Source of the DNA: Pirellulaceae bacterium
GTDB lineage: Bacteria; Planctomycetota; Planctomycetia; Pirellulales; Pirellulaceae
DNA: 57,628 nucleotides
Reading direction: 5' to 3'
NCBI GenBank assembly: GCA_022448315.1
Contig: JAKVCA010000035.1
Location: 1 to 57,628, forward strand
This document shows, one piece after another, positions 35,031 to 43,104 of the stretch (the stretch's first letter is position 1; every line of letters starts with the position of its first letter). The position numbers and the translations under genes are program-made. Under the pieces are notes generated by a model. That model did no database searches. It saw only the letters and a list, made by a program, of their open reading frames with translations, and was not told the DNA's origin.

Positions 35031-36773
35031 TCAGACAGGTTTGGCTGAGTTTGTAATCCACAGGGTGCGGTAGGGTTTGACCGCCCACGCTCTCTGATAA
35101 CTTTCAACAACCGACTCTCGGAGCAGGTCCCTCCAGACCTGATTCTTGATGAGGTTGAGTTCGGTCACTTCAAGAATCTGCTCTTCATTGGTGAGATTGC
35201 TGACGCAGAAAATGCTCTGCTGTCGATCCCGGCTTTGGCGCCAGAAGCCGAAGAAACACTCCCTGAGTTGAAGCGTGAACTGGGTGGCGTGTGGGTGAAA
35301 GGCCGGCTGCGCGGAGCGGATCTGGATTCGGCGAATCAACTCTCGGTAGATCTTTCCTTGGGGTGATGTTGCGTCCTTGAGGTGCTCTTCAAGTTCCGCC
35401 AGGTCCCATGACTTGCGGTTGATGGATCGGTATCGTTTCGTGTCCTGCAATCCTTCGTAATCATTGGGAGTTGCCAACAGGCTGTGGATGTAAAATGCCG
35501 GAATTCCTTCGAGGCTCATCATGATGGTTTGTGAGCAAATGAAGCGTTCCGCTTGATATTCGTCTGGTCCCGCCGAAGTACCCTGCATCGCATCGAAGAG
35601 CGAAATGTTCAATTCGTACGCTTTTTCCTCGCCTCCTGGCAAACTGCGTCGTGAGATCTTGCCGCCGAAACTCTCGATGGTCGTCACCAGTTCGTGTTGT
35701 TCCTCATCAGATAACAGTCCCTCGGCAGGACGCATTCCGATGCCGTCATGCGAAGCGGTGAAATTCAGGTAGGTGCATGACGGTGGGGCAGGGGGCATGC
35801 TCATCATCCAGGTCTTCAGGTGGCACGAGGTGCCGGTCAACAAAGCGTGGGCGAGCAGTGGTGCAAGGCTGAAGTTGTAAACCACGTGAGCTTCATTGCA
35901 GTTCCCAAAGTAGGAGAGGTTCTCTTGATTTGGGACATTGGTTTCAGTGATGAGTAGGGTGCCCGGAGCGAATTGATCGAGGAGCAGGCGTATCAATCGA
36001 ACAACCGCATGCGTCTCTTCCGCGTGAATGCACGAATGGTCAGGCTTTTTCCAGAGATAGGCAACGGCATCCAGTCGCAGTATCGAAATGCCGGCGTCAA
36101 GGTAATGCCTTATGACTTTCAGGATTTCAATCAGGACCCTTGGATCGGCAAAATTCAAATCCACCTGATCATGGCTGAAAGTGCACCAGACATGACTCAG
36201 GCCACGTTGCGTTTCGACCTCTGCGAGTAAAGGCGACGTCCGAGGCCTTACCACTTGGGAGTAATCATTGGAGGGGTCGGCTTCGATGAAAAAACCTTCC
36301 CCTGGGGATTTTCCGTCGAGGAAGTTTTTAAACCAGTTACTTTCGGAAGAAATGTGATTGAGGACGAGATCTGCCATCAAGCGATATCGTTTCGAGATTT
36401 CGGCAATGTTTTGCCAGTCCCCAAGCTCTGGATTGACTTCCAGATAATCGATGATCGAAAAACCATCATCAGAACTGTACGGAAAGAAAGGGAGGACGTG
36501 AACGCCGTTGATCGCCTTGCCAATATCACGATCCAGAAAGGACTTGAGGGTTTTGAGCGGAGCCTCATTGGGTTCCGTGATGCTATTGCCGTAAGTGATC
36601 AGGACGCTATCTTTTTCCGACCAGTACTCCACTTCAGACTCGGTCGGGCTCAAGCCGTCAAAGACCGCTTTAACGTCCGAGATTAGCGAGTCGACGTCAA
36701 ACTGCGGATAGAGCAGGCGAAGGAATTCGGTCAGGCCACAATCAAATTCATTTTGATCAGGTTTGCCTTTCAT
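35031..36773 (-). CDS. GH13_18 sucrose-phosphorylase-like enzyme, likely glucosylglycerate phosphorylase
   Basis: The protein is about 580 residues from Met at 36773; the frame is open 19 codons further. It has a GH13 (beta/alpha)8 barrel. The nucleophile Asp is in SILRLDAVAYLWKK (about residue 235), the acid/base Glu in LLITETNVPN (about 277), and the stabilising Asp in TASHDGIGMRP (about 343). DLVLNHIS is conserved region I. The family includes sucrose and glucosylglycerate phosphorylases. Because the converging genes make glucosylglycerate, this copy probably splits glucosylglycerate with phosphate to glucose-1-phosphate and glycerate, or runs the reverse. Specificity is inference from context. 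Confidence 0.83.
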   Translation of the reverse strand: MKGKPDQNEFDCGLTEFLRLLYPQFDVDSLISDVKAVFDGLSPTESEVEYWSEKDSVLITYGNSITEPNEAPLKTLKSFLDRDIGKAINGVHVLPFFPYSSDDGFSIIDYLEVNPELGDWQNIAEISKRYRLMADLVLNHISSESNWFKNFLDGKSPGEGFFIEADPSNDYSQVVRPRTSPLLAEVETQRGLSHVWCTFSHDQVDLNFADPRVLIEILKVIRHYLDAGISILRLDAVAYLWKKPDHSCIHAEETHAVVRLIRLLLDQFAPGTLLITETNVPNQENLSYFGNCNEAHVVYNFSLAPLLAHALLTGTSCHLKTWMMSMPPAPPSCTYLNFTASHDGIGMRPAEGLLSDEEQHELVTTIESFGGKISRRSLPGGEEKAYELNISLFDAMQGTSAGPDEYQAERFICSQTIMMSLEGIPAFYIHSLLATPNDYEGLQDTKRYRSINRKSWDLAELEEHLKDATSPQGKIYRELIRRIQIRSAQPAFHPHATQFTLQLRECFFGFWRQSRDRQQSIFCVSNLTNEEQILEVTELNLIKNQVWRDLLRESVVESYQRAWAVKPYRTLWITNSAKPV

Positions 36774-36878
36774 CTGGGAATATCCGAGTCGCAGGGGAGT
36801 CGATTGAATCAGTGCGGGCTTGAAAAACAAGTTGGAATTGCGTGTTGGTTTTTAGTTTACCTTGATCATTCGCCGCAC

Positions 36879-37820
36879 CTAGGCCCTCGGGTGAAAACGG
36901 TGGTGGACCCTCTTCAGGCGGGTTTGATCAACATGCGTGTAGATTTGGGTGGTCGCAATACTTGCATGGCCCAGCATCTCCTGAACTTGCCTGAGGTCGG
37001 CTCCACCGGCAAGCAGATGTGTGGCAAAACTGTGCCTCATGGTGTGGGGGCTGATACTGGCAGGTGCACCGCAGATCAGTGCGTACTTCTTTACGAGTTC
37101 CCAGATGGCCTCGCGGCGTAAGCGACGCCCCGAGCGACTCAGGAATACCCAAGGGGGCTCGTCCTGACGTTGAGCCAGCAATTTGGGGCGTTGTTCAGAC
37201 ATGTATTCCTGAATCGCCGTGATTGCTTCTCGGTTTATCGGAACGAGCCGCTGTTTGCTCCCTTTGCCATGACAGAGCAGGTAACGTTCGTCGAGATGAA
37301 GATCCTCGACACGCAGGCCTGATATCTCCGAAGCTCGGCAACCGGTTGCATACATCGTTTCCAGCAGTGCTTTGTCTCTCGCGTAGAAAGTATGCCGCGG
37401 GCGTGGCGCCTTTAGAAAACGATCGACCATGTCCGGTGAAAGGACTGAGGGGATGCGTTCCCAGAGTTTCTGGCTCCCCAGCAGCTCTGCAAGGTTGTCT
37501 TTCAACAGGCCTTCCAGCTGGAGGTATCTGAAGAACATTCGGAGGGAAACGATGTGACGCGCGAGGCTAGAAGGAGCGAGCTTGAAACCATTGAGCCAGG
37601 CCACATAGTCGCTCAGGTCGCGAATGGTCAGCTGGGAGATACTCCTTGCATCGAGCCATTCGGAGAATCTGCGCAGATCACGGGAATAGGCTTCAACCGT
37701 GTGTGCGGACAGGTGACATTCGGTTCGCAAGTAATGATCGAACGATTCGAAGAGGCGCTCGGTGGTTCGATTCTGCGCTTGACCACGCAGCGAAAGCAGT
37801 TTGTCCCGTAAATTGACCAT
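36879..37820 (-). CDS. XerC/XerD-type tyrosine recombinase
   Basis: This is a 313-residue protein from Met at 37820 (MVNLRDKLLS); the frame continues 53 codons upstream with low-complexity sequence, but 313 matches the usual Xer length of about 300. The N-terminal SAM-like core-binding domain (about 22-105) is followed by the catalytic domain. The catalytic set is complete: Arg162 (GCRASEISGL), Lys186 (HGKGSKQR), His259 and Arg262 (PHTMRHSFATHL), His285 (GHASIATTQ) and Tyr294. It resolves chromosome dimers at dif with its partner. No integrase-type mobile element or att site was seen, so this looks like the housekeeping protein. Confidence 0.92.
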   Translation of the reverse strand: MVNLRDKLLSLRGQAQNRTTERLFESFDHYLRTECHLSAHTVEAYSRDLRRFSEWLDARSISQLTIRDLSDYVAWLNGFKLAPSSLARHIVSLRMFFRYLQLEGLLKDNLAELLGSQKLWERIPSVLSPDMVDRFLKAPRPRHTFYARDKALLETMYATGCRASEISGLRVEDLHLDERYLLCHGKGSKQRLVPINREAITAIQEYMSEQRPKLLAQRQDEPPWVFLSRSGRRLRREAIWELVKKYALICGAPASISPHTMRHSFATHLLAGGADLRQVQEMLGHASIATTQIYTHVDQTRLKRVHHRFHPRA

Positions 37821-38091
37821 GGGCGAAAAGCTTGTAGAGTCTCTGACTTTTAGGGAACACCTCGGTGTGACCGGAGTAAGGACAGGCCCGCGCGAAGGGC
37901 CCCTTTCAGGGGACACGCTTCCATTCTCAACCTGACCTTCAAGCGTCTTTCCTGCTGACGCCCTGTTTGGATTCGGCACGACTTTCCGCCTGTGGCCAAT
38001 GGAACCGCAGGGTGAGGGTTGTAACGGTCAGAGAATCCAGTGAGTCTTGGGTGCGAGCGTTGATGGGGCGTTTCTCGACACACTGCCGCGG

Positions 38092-38616
38092 CTAAGGGGG
38101 AAGTTTTTTTAATTTTCGTTGCAGGGTTCGGCGAGGGATGTCCAGATGCCTTGCCGCTTCCGAGATATTGCCACCGCAGTCGGAGAGAACTCTCTGGATG
38201 TGTTCCCACTCCGCCCCCGCCAGCGACTGCGGCGCGTAATCGGGTTGTTTTTGACGATTGGGTTCTTCGTAAGGTCGAAACGCCGCCAGGATCTCATCGG
38301 CGTCAGCCGGTTTCGTAACGTAGTTGGTCGCTCCCAATTTCAAGGCTTCGACAGCATTGGCGATACTCCCGTAACCGGTGAGCAAGACAATGTCGGTTTC
38401 AGGACTGATCTGCTTGACCACCTGGAGCAATTCCAATCCGTTCTGACCGGGCATTTTCAGATCAATGATGGCGCGGCCGGGTGGGCTCTGCTCGACGGCG
38501 GTCACCGCTTCTTCGAACCCTGACGCAACTTGGACCGAGTAGCCTCGATCCTGTAATGCTCGCGACATACGGTTTCGGAGGATTTCGTCGTCATCAACAA
38601 TCAGGATTGATTTCAT
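38092..38616 (-). CDS. RegA/ActR-type redox response regulator
   Basis: This is a 174-residue two-domain protein. The receiver has acidic DDD (8-10), phosphoacceptor Asp52 (IIDLKMPGQNG), Thr in LLTGYG and Lys in YVTKPA. There is no AAA+ domain, only a short linker and a C-terminal Fis-type helix-turn-helix (GGNISEAARHLDIPRRTLQRKL). This is the RegA/PrrA/ActR layout, which lets the protein act as a global redox regulator. Met at 38616 is chosen; MNSPNMKSI five codons earlier is possible. It lies 178 bp from the RegB-like kinase gene on the same strand. Confidence 0.9.
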   Translation of the reverse strand: MKSILIVDDDEILRNRMSRALQDRGYSVQVASGFEEAVTAVEQSPPGRAIIDLKMPGQNGLELLQVVKQISPETDIVLLTGYGSIANAVEALKLGATNYVTKPADADEILAAFRPYEEPNRQKQPDYAPQSLAGAEWEHIQRVLSDCGGNISEAARHLDIPRRTLQRKLKKLPP

Positions 38617-38736
38617 GTTCGGAGAATTCATTGAGTTAGGTGACTTTCCGCATGAGCGGAACATTCAGTTGGCAACATCGATCAGACGTGTGGAGGCAAA
38701 TGTTGAGGGGCAGACGGTGTTGAATGATGAGCCATA

Positions 38737-38770
38737 TTGGAGGGTGCTTGGTGTTGGAGGGTGCTTGGTG
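38737..38770. repeat. 17-bp tandem duplication
   Basis: TTGGAGGGTGCTTGGTG occurs twice without mismatch (38737-38753 and 38754-38770). It lies in the gap between the RegA-like and RegB-like genes, 24 bp after the end of the kinase gene in its transcription direction. Confidence 0.92.
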
Positions 38771-38794
38771 TGACAGAGGAGATCTGATGTTGCA

Positions 38795-40264
38795 TTACAC
38801 GTCAGGATTGTCATTGTGGGTCCGCGAAGTTTCAGGAATTCCGACCTTCGCTTTGCTGCTGTTTGCATCGAACGGAAGGTGAACATTGACTTGAGTGCCC
38901 TGCTGGACGGCGGACTCAACCTCAAGTCGTCCCCCGAGGCGTTCGATTGTATTTCGGGCGAGAAAGACGCCAAGGCCCATCCCTTCGCCCGGTTCCTTCG
39001 TGGTGAAAAATGGTTCGCTTAGCCGTCGGAGGACTTCTTCGGACATCCCCTGTCCGCGATCTCGAATGGAAAGAATCAGTTCGCCCGCATGAACTCGGCC
39101 CTCAAAGAGCACACTGACTCCTTGAGGCGAAGCATCGAGGGCATTTTTGACCAGGCCCCGAATGGCTTGCGCCAAACCTCTCACCGGGATCGTCAGCATG
39201 ATATTTTGAAGTTCCAATGGGATTTGCGACCTGACGCGGGTTGCATCCGAAAGGCCTGCAATCACTTCCTGCATTAGTTCTTGACCGTTGGCACCCTGGA
39301 TCGCTTCACCAACAGAAAGCCCGGCGTCGCTTGACATTTGATCCAAGATGCTGCGGCAACGATCCAGCTCACCACGAATCAGGGAAACATCCTCAAGCCA
39401 GCCCTTCGGGACCTCTGCCGAACTCAGTTGTTTTTCAAATTCTCTGGCGACAACCGCGATGGTCGACAGCGGGGTGGCAAGCTCGTGTGCTGCACCCGCT
39501 GCCAAGGTTCCAAGTGCCTCCAACTTATCGCTTCGCGCTCTCTGGCTTTCTGCTTGTCGAACCCGGGATTCCTGTCTGCGGACTTCGTCTTGAAGCCGGG
39601 AAGTGAAGTGAACGATGACTGAACCGCATGCGACGAAAGCGAGGAACAGGCCCCATTGAGGAAGCGAAATTGAGTTCGATTCTGAAACCGGCGCAAGTGC
39701 GGAGCTGGTTTCCAGAATCGGAAGAGGTTGGTGGGCCCAAATCAGGAGGACGAAGCAGAGAATCGCCAACAGTTTCAGGCCCCATGCGGCTGCGCGATGC
39801 AACACAAAGGCACACAGGCTCAAATTGACGAAAAAGAAAACAGCAAAGGGGTTGGTTGGCCCGCCGGTGAAGTACAGCAGAGCGGTCAGCAGGATGAGGT
39901 CCAACGCCATGACCGCAGTCAGGATGGTCGATTCTTGAAACTCCGAGTCATGCTGCGGATTCATCCGTCCTCGAGCAACGAACCAGCCTCCAAAGGCCAG
40001 ATTGGAAATCGATGTGAGTGTCAGTACAGAGAATAATGAAAGGAGGGGAAGCTCGATGTCCAAGATCATCCAGACGGATCCGATCGTGATGAGTTGGCCA
40101 ATCACGGCAACCCAGCGAAGGCGAATCAACCAAGGGGTATTAACGACAAAACGTTGCTGCCAGGGAAGACCTGGGATGGCAACGGGAACAGGCCCAAAGT
40201 TGAAGCTTCGACGCCCAATTTTTTCTCGGGGAGTTCTCAACATGCAAGGGTGACCAATTGGCAA
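38795..40264 (-). CDS. RegB-like redox-sensing histidine kinase
   Basis: This is a 489-residue protein. About six membrane helices lie between residues 45 and 225. The loop GGPTNPF (134-140) matches the GGxxNPF ubiquinone-sensing signature of RegB/PrrB kinases. The HisKA has phospho-His260 in LGTLAAGAAHELATPLSTI, the RegB-like H box. Cys303 (DRCRSIL), 43 residues downstream, falls near the position of the redox-active Cys of RegB (from memory). The ATPase domain has NALDAS, DRGQGMS and GMGLGVFLA. With the RegA-like gene it forms a redox two-component pair. Respiratory target genes, such as the ACIII operon 8 kb away, are plausible but unproven. Confidence 0.91.
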   Translation of the reverse strand: MPIGHPCMLRTPREKIGRRSFNFGPVPVAIPGLPWQQRFVVNTPWLIRLRWVAVIGQLITIGSVWMILDIELPLLSLFSVLTLTSISNLAFGGWFVARGRMNPQHDSEFQESTILTAVMALDLILLTALLYFTGGPTNPFAVFFFVNLSLCAFVLHRAAAWGLKLLAILCFVLLIWAHQPLPILETSSALAPVSESNSISLPQWGLFLAFVACGSVIVHFTSRLQDEVRRQESRVRQAESQRARSDKLEALGTLAAGAAHELATPLSTIAVVAREFEKQLSSAEVPKGWLEDVSLIRGELDRCRSILDQMSSDAGLSVGEAIQGANGQELMQEVIAGLSDATRVRSQIPLELQNIMLTIPVRGLAQAIRGLVKNALDASPQGVSVLFEGRVHAGELILSIRDRGQGMSEEVLRRLSEPFFTTKEPGEGMGLGVFLARNTIERLGGRLEVESAVQQGTQVNVHLPFDANSSKAKVGIPETSRTHNDNPDV

Positions 40265-40411
40265 ACAGGAGACTACAATTCTGTGGAGCGCGTTAACTTT
40301 GTTGTGGTCATGAAACCGCGACGAACTCGCTAGACTTGACTGAGGTCTGAAAATCGGGTGAAGCTTTCGGGCTCACACAAGAGAAATTGGCGATCGGCGT
40401 ACAGGTTAATT

Positions 40412-41065
40412 ATGCAATCTAAGCCCACAGACGGTTCTGGTTTTACCAAAGAAACCTCGGATTCGGAGGTGATTTCATCTGCGAAAAAAGTGTTCCCGCA
40501 GCCATCACCGCCACTTTACCTCAGTTCTAAAGGGCTTTCGATTGCGTTGGTGTTCATGATTTTGACACCCGTCTGTCTGGTTGCGGCCGCCGTCACAATG
40601 TTTCCAACTCTCGATCAACGTGAACTCCCTGTCTCCATTTTATTGGATGGCTACCACTACCCCGAAGAAGTTCAGGCCTCGGTCGATGCGTTCAACGCGA
40701 AAAAAGGCGAAGTCCTTGAGCCATTTTTAACGGTTCGTAATGATGGCGACGAACCGTTGAGCAGCCTGTTCGTGACGGTCAACAAACGTTTCGTTTTTCA
40801 CGCGTCTGAGCCTCTTGCTCCGGGGGACACTCGAGATTTTTACTTGAGCCGGCTACAGGAACCCGATGGTTCGATGTTTTGGCCTAATCTTTACGATGTT
40901 CGAAGGGTGATTGTTAAGGCCCGTCTACCCTCGAAAAAACAAGCGATCTTTCAGGCCGATTGGGCGTCCTTGGTCACGAAGGCTGCGGCGAACCCCGACA
41001 CCGGGGAGCCGGTCGATGAATCGGTGGAGCCAACACTGGGTTCCGATTCCGACACAGTTCTTTGA
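40412..41065 (+). CDS. Single-pass membrane protein of unknown function
   Basis: This is a 217-residue protein from ATG 40412 (MQSKPTDGSG); the frame is open 18 codons further upstream. One hydrophobic helix (about 42-68, SIALVFMILTPVCLVAAAVTM) leaves a mostly extracytoplasmic C-terminal domain with a beta-rich part. That part has EPFLTVRNDGDEPLSSLFVTV, which resembles immunoglobulin-like or CARDB-type adhesion folds, but no family can be named. It is divergent from the RegB gene and could share its promoter region. Confidence 0.6.
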   Translation: MQSKPTDGSGFTKETSDSEVISSAKKVFPQPSPPLYLSSKGLSIALVFMILTPVCLVAAAVTMFPTLDQRELPVSILLDGYHYPEEVQASVDAFNAKKGEVLEPFLTVRNDGDEPLSSLFVTVNKRFVFHASEPLAPGDTRDFYLSRLQEPDGSMFWPNLYDVRRVIVKARLPSKKQAIFQADWASLVTKAAANPDTGEPVDESVEPTLGSDSDTVL

Positions 41066-41384
41066 GCCATTTCTTTAGTCAATGAGCAGGCTTCAAGCCT
41101 CCCTGCGAAAACCCGCGACCGAAGATGTGAAAGGTCGCGCTGCACAAAACCATGGATTGGTCTGCTGCTGGTTCTCTTCAAACGCCGATGAACCGCGAAC
41201 CGGACCCAATTTTCTGCACCAAAACTGGGTTCTTTCGGCCTTTGGAACTCCTAGACGCTCGACAACCCGGCTTCCAACGGCGATGATTCAGGGGTTCGTT
41301 TTGACACGATGCGAGCCCACCACGGGGAGTAACGCGTTCTTGACGACACATTTTGACGTCGAGGAAGTGGTTGAGGAGTTGTAG
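41066..41384. other. Intergenic region with inverted repeat
   Basis: About 320 bp lie between the membrane protein and the receiver/ATPase gene. CGCGACC (41114-41120) and GGTCGCG (41133-41139) form a perfect 7-bp inverted repeat, a likely hairpin after the upstream gene without a T-run. The frame 41082-41384 has no domain. GAGGAG six bases before ATG 41385 is the ribosome site of the next gene. Confidence 0.6.
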
Positions 41385-42275
41385 ATGACTCGTATTTTGG
41401 TTGTAGACGATTCAGCGGTAGACCGACGATTGGTTGGTGCTGTCTTGGAACAAAATGACGAGTGGACGATTGACTTCGCAAAAACCGGTCGCGAGGCCCT
41501 CGAGAAAATCGAAGAGAATTATCCAGATGCGATCGTCGCTGATCTTCAAATGCCGGAGATGAATGGTCTGGAATTGGTCAAGGTGATCACCCGACGCGTT
41601 CCCGTCATTCCAGTGATCCTGATCACGAGCTGTGGAAGCGAGGAAGTTGCGATCGCTGCGCTTAAAGCGGGCGCATCGAGCTACAGTCCTAAGACCGCAA
41701 TTCAAAAAGATCTTATGCCCAATCTGACGACGATCCTCAGTGTTGCGACTGAGCAGCGAAAACAGGAACGTGTTCTGATGCGTCGGACACAACATTCGAT
41801 GTCTTTTGTATTGGAGAATGACAACTCGCTGATCGGTCCCCTCGTTGAGATGCTACAGTCGCAACTCAAAGACTGGGACGAAGCAGACCGTCTGCGCATC
41901 GGCATCGCATTGGACGAGTCTTTCGTCAATGCCATGTACCATGGAAACCTTGAGGTGGGCTCGGATCTGCGGCAAGAAGATGAGCGACAATATTACGAAC
42001 TGATCGAAAAACGATGTAAAGAACCTCCCTACTGCGATCGACGAATCAAAGTTGAAGCCTCCTTCGGAACGGATTGGATGCGAGTCAGTGTTCATGATGA
42101 AGGCCCTGGCTTCGATCCCACCTCACTGCCCGATCCCACGGATCCTGCGAATCTTGAACGCGTCAGTGGCAGAGGCTTGCTTTTGATTCAGACCTTCATG
42201 GATAAAGTTGAATTCAATGAGCAGGGGAATCGCATTACGCTCTTCAAAAAGTTTGGTACGCCCGAAGCAAGCTGA
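41385..42275 (+). CDS. Receiver domain fused to serine-kinase-type ATPase
   Basis: This is a 296-residue protein. The receiver (1-120) has Asp pair (VDDS), phosphoacceptor Asp near residue 54 (IVADLQMPEMNG), and the usual switch region, though the Lys lies in SYSPKTA. It is followed by an HATPase_c domain of the RsbW/SpoIIAB type: ALDESFVNAMYHGN (N box), DEGPGF and GRGLLLIQTFMDKVEF (G2-like). Such proteins phosphorylate an anti-anti-sigma factor, or act as an RsbW-like partner-switching kinase under receiver control. There is no HisKA helix and no phospho-His, so it is not an ordinary sensor kinase. No STAS or sigma factor gene is adjacent. Confidence 0.88.
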   Translation: MTRILVVDDSAVDRRLVGAVLEQNDEWTIDFAKTGREALEKIEENYPDAIVADLQMPEMNGLELVKVITRRVPVIPVILITSCGSEEVAIAALKAGASSYSPKTAIQKDLMPNLTTILSVATEQRKQERVLMRRTQHSMSFVLENDNSLIGPLVEMLQSQLKDWDEADRLRIGIALDESFVNAMYHGNLEVGSDLRQEDERQYYELIEKRCKEPPYCDRRIKVEASFGTDWMRVSVHDEGPGFDPTSLPDPTDPANLERVSGRGLLLIQTFMDKVEFNEQGNRITLFKKFGTPEAS

Positions 42276-42391
42276 ACGGAGTAAGGCTTCAGTTAGATCG
42301 GTTTGTCCAAACTCCCCCCCGACCCATGGCTGCGTTCGCCTGAAGGCTCTGCCGGGGTCGGCAGCAAGGTGTCGGGTTGGTTCCTCTTGGC

Positions 42392-43036
42392 TCAGAGTGA
42401 AAGGCCCTCGGCATCCAGCTTGAGGTCCAATGAACGCCAGCAATACCAACTCGCGACGGAGGCGTAAGGTTTCCAAGGCTCCGCGATCTCTGTAAAGGTT
42501 GTTTTATTCGGCAGCGACTCCAGATGATAAAGATTCATCAGGGCCGTTTTCAGACCGTGGTCCTCGGTCGCCAATACGTCCAATCTTCCCAAGGAAAAAA
42601 TGAGGAACATCTGAGCCGTCCAGCGACCTATCCCTTTAACGCGTGTCATTGTTTCAATGACCGATTCATCATCCATGCGATGAAGTCGGCTCAGATCCAG
42701 TTCGCCCGTTTCGACCTGAGCGCAAAGGTCCAGAAGGTAGCGACATTTCTGTCTGGAAATCCCCAATGCTCTCAGTGAGTCTTCGTCGTGAGCCAGAATG
42801 GCGGTGGTCCGAAAACTGTTCCCACCAGTCGCATCGAGGAGCCGTTCGAGGATCGTGTTGGCTGCTGCGGTTGAAATTTGCTGCGAGATGATTGCCCGAA
42901 TCAAGGCGTGGAGGCGATTTCTGTGCAGCTTCAACGTAAACGGCCCAACCTTCTTGATCACCGCTTTCATGACGGGGTCTTCAGTCCTCAGGTGTCGGTG
43001 CGCTGCTCGAATATCTTGGGCAGAAAATGACACCAT
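42392..43036 (-). CDS. DNA-3-methyladenine glycosylase II, AlkA-like
   Basis: This is a 214-residue protein from Met at 43036, which has AGGA five to six bases upstream. It is an HhH-GPD glycosylase: helix-hairpin-helix MTRVKGIGRWTAQMFLIF, then the catalytic Asp in LDVLATEDHGLKTAL. It removes alkylated bases to begin base-excision repair. It lacks the N-terminal domain of E. coli AlkA, like many bacterial short forms. No 4Fe-4S Cys cluster was seen, so it is not MutY/EndoIII. Confidence 0.88.
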   Translation of the reverse strand: MVSFSAQDIRAAHRHLRTEDPVMKAVIKKVGPFTLKLHRNRLHALIRAIISQQISTAAANTILERLLDATGGNSFRTTAILAHDEDSLRALGISRQKCRYLLDLCAQVETGELDLSRLHRMDDESVIETMTRVKGIGRWTAQMFLIFSLGRLDVLATEDHGLKTALMNLYHLESLPNKTTFTEIAEPWKPYASVASWYCWRSLDLKLDAEGLSL

Positions 43037-43104
43037 TTGGTTCCTGTGCATCAATGAGTCACTCGGACAAGTGAATCAACAAGAGGCTGTTTGCTCGAAA
43101 TCGA

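Noticed and set aside
36879-37820. Tyrosine recombinase as sign of an integrated element
   Set aside because: Its length and motifs match housekeeping XerC/D, and no att site, direct repeats or phage genes flank it.
41082-41384. Plus-strand 100-codon frame before the receiver/ATPase gene
   Set aside because: No recognisable features, and it runs through the inverted repeat at 41114-41139; composition looks non-coding.
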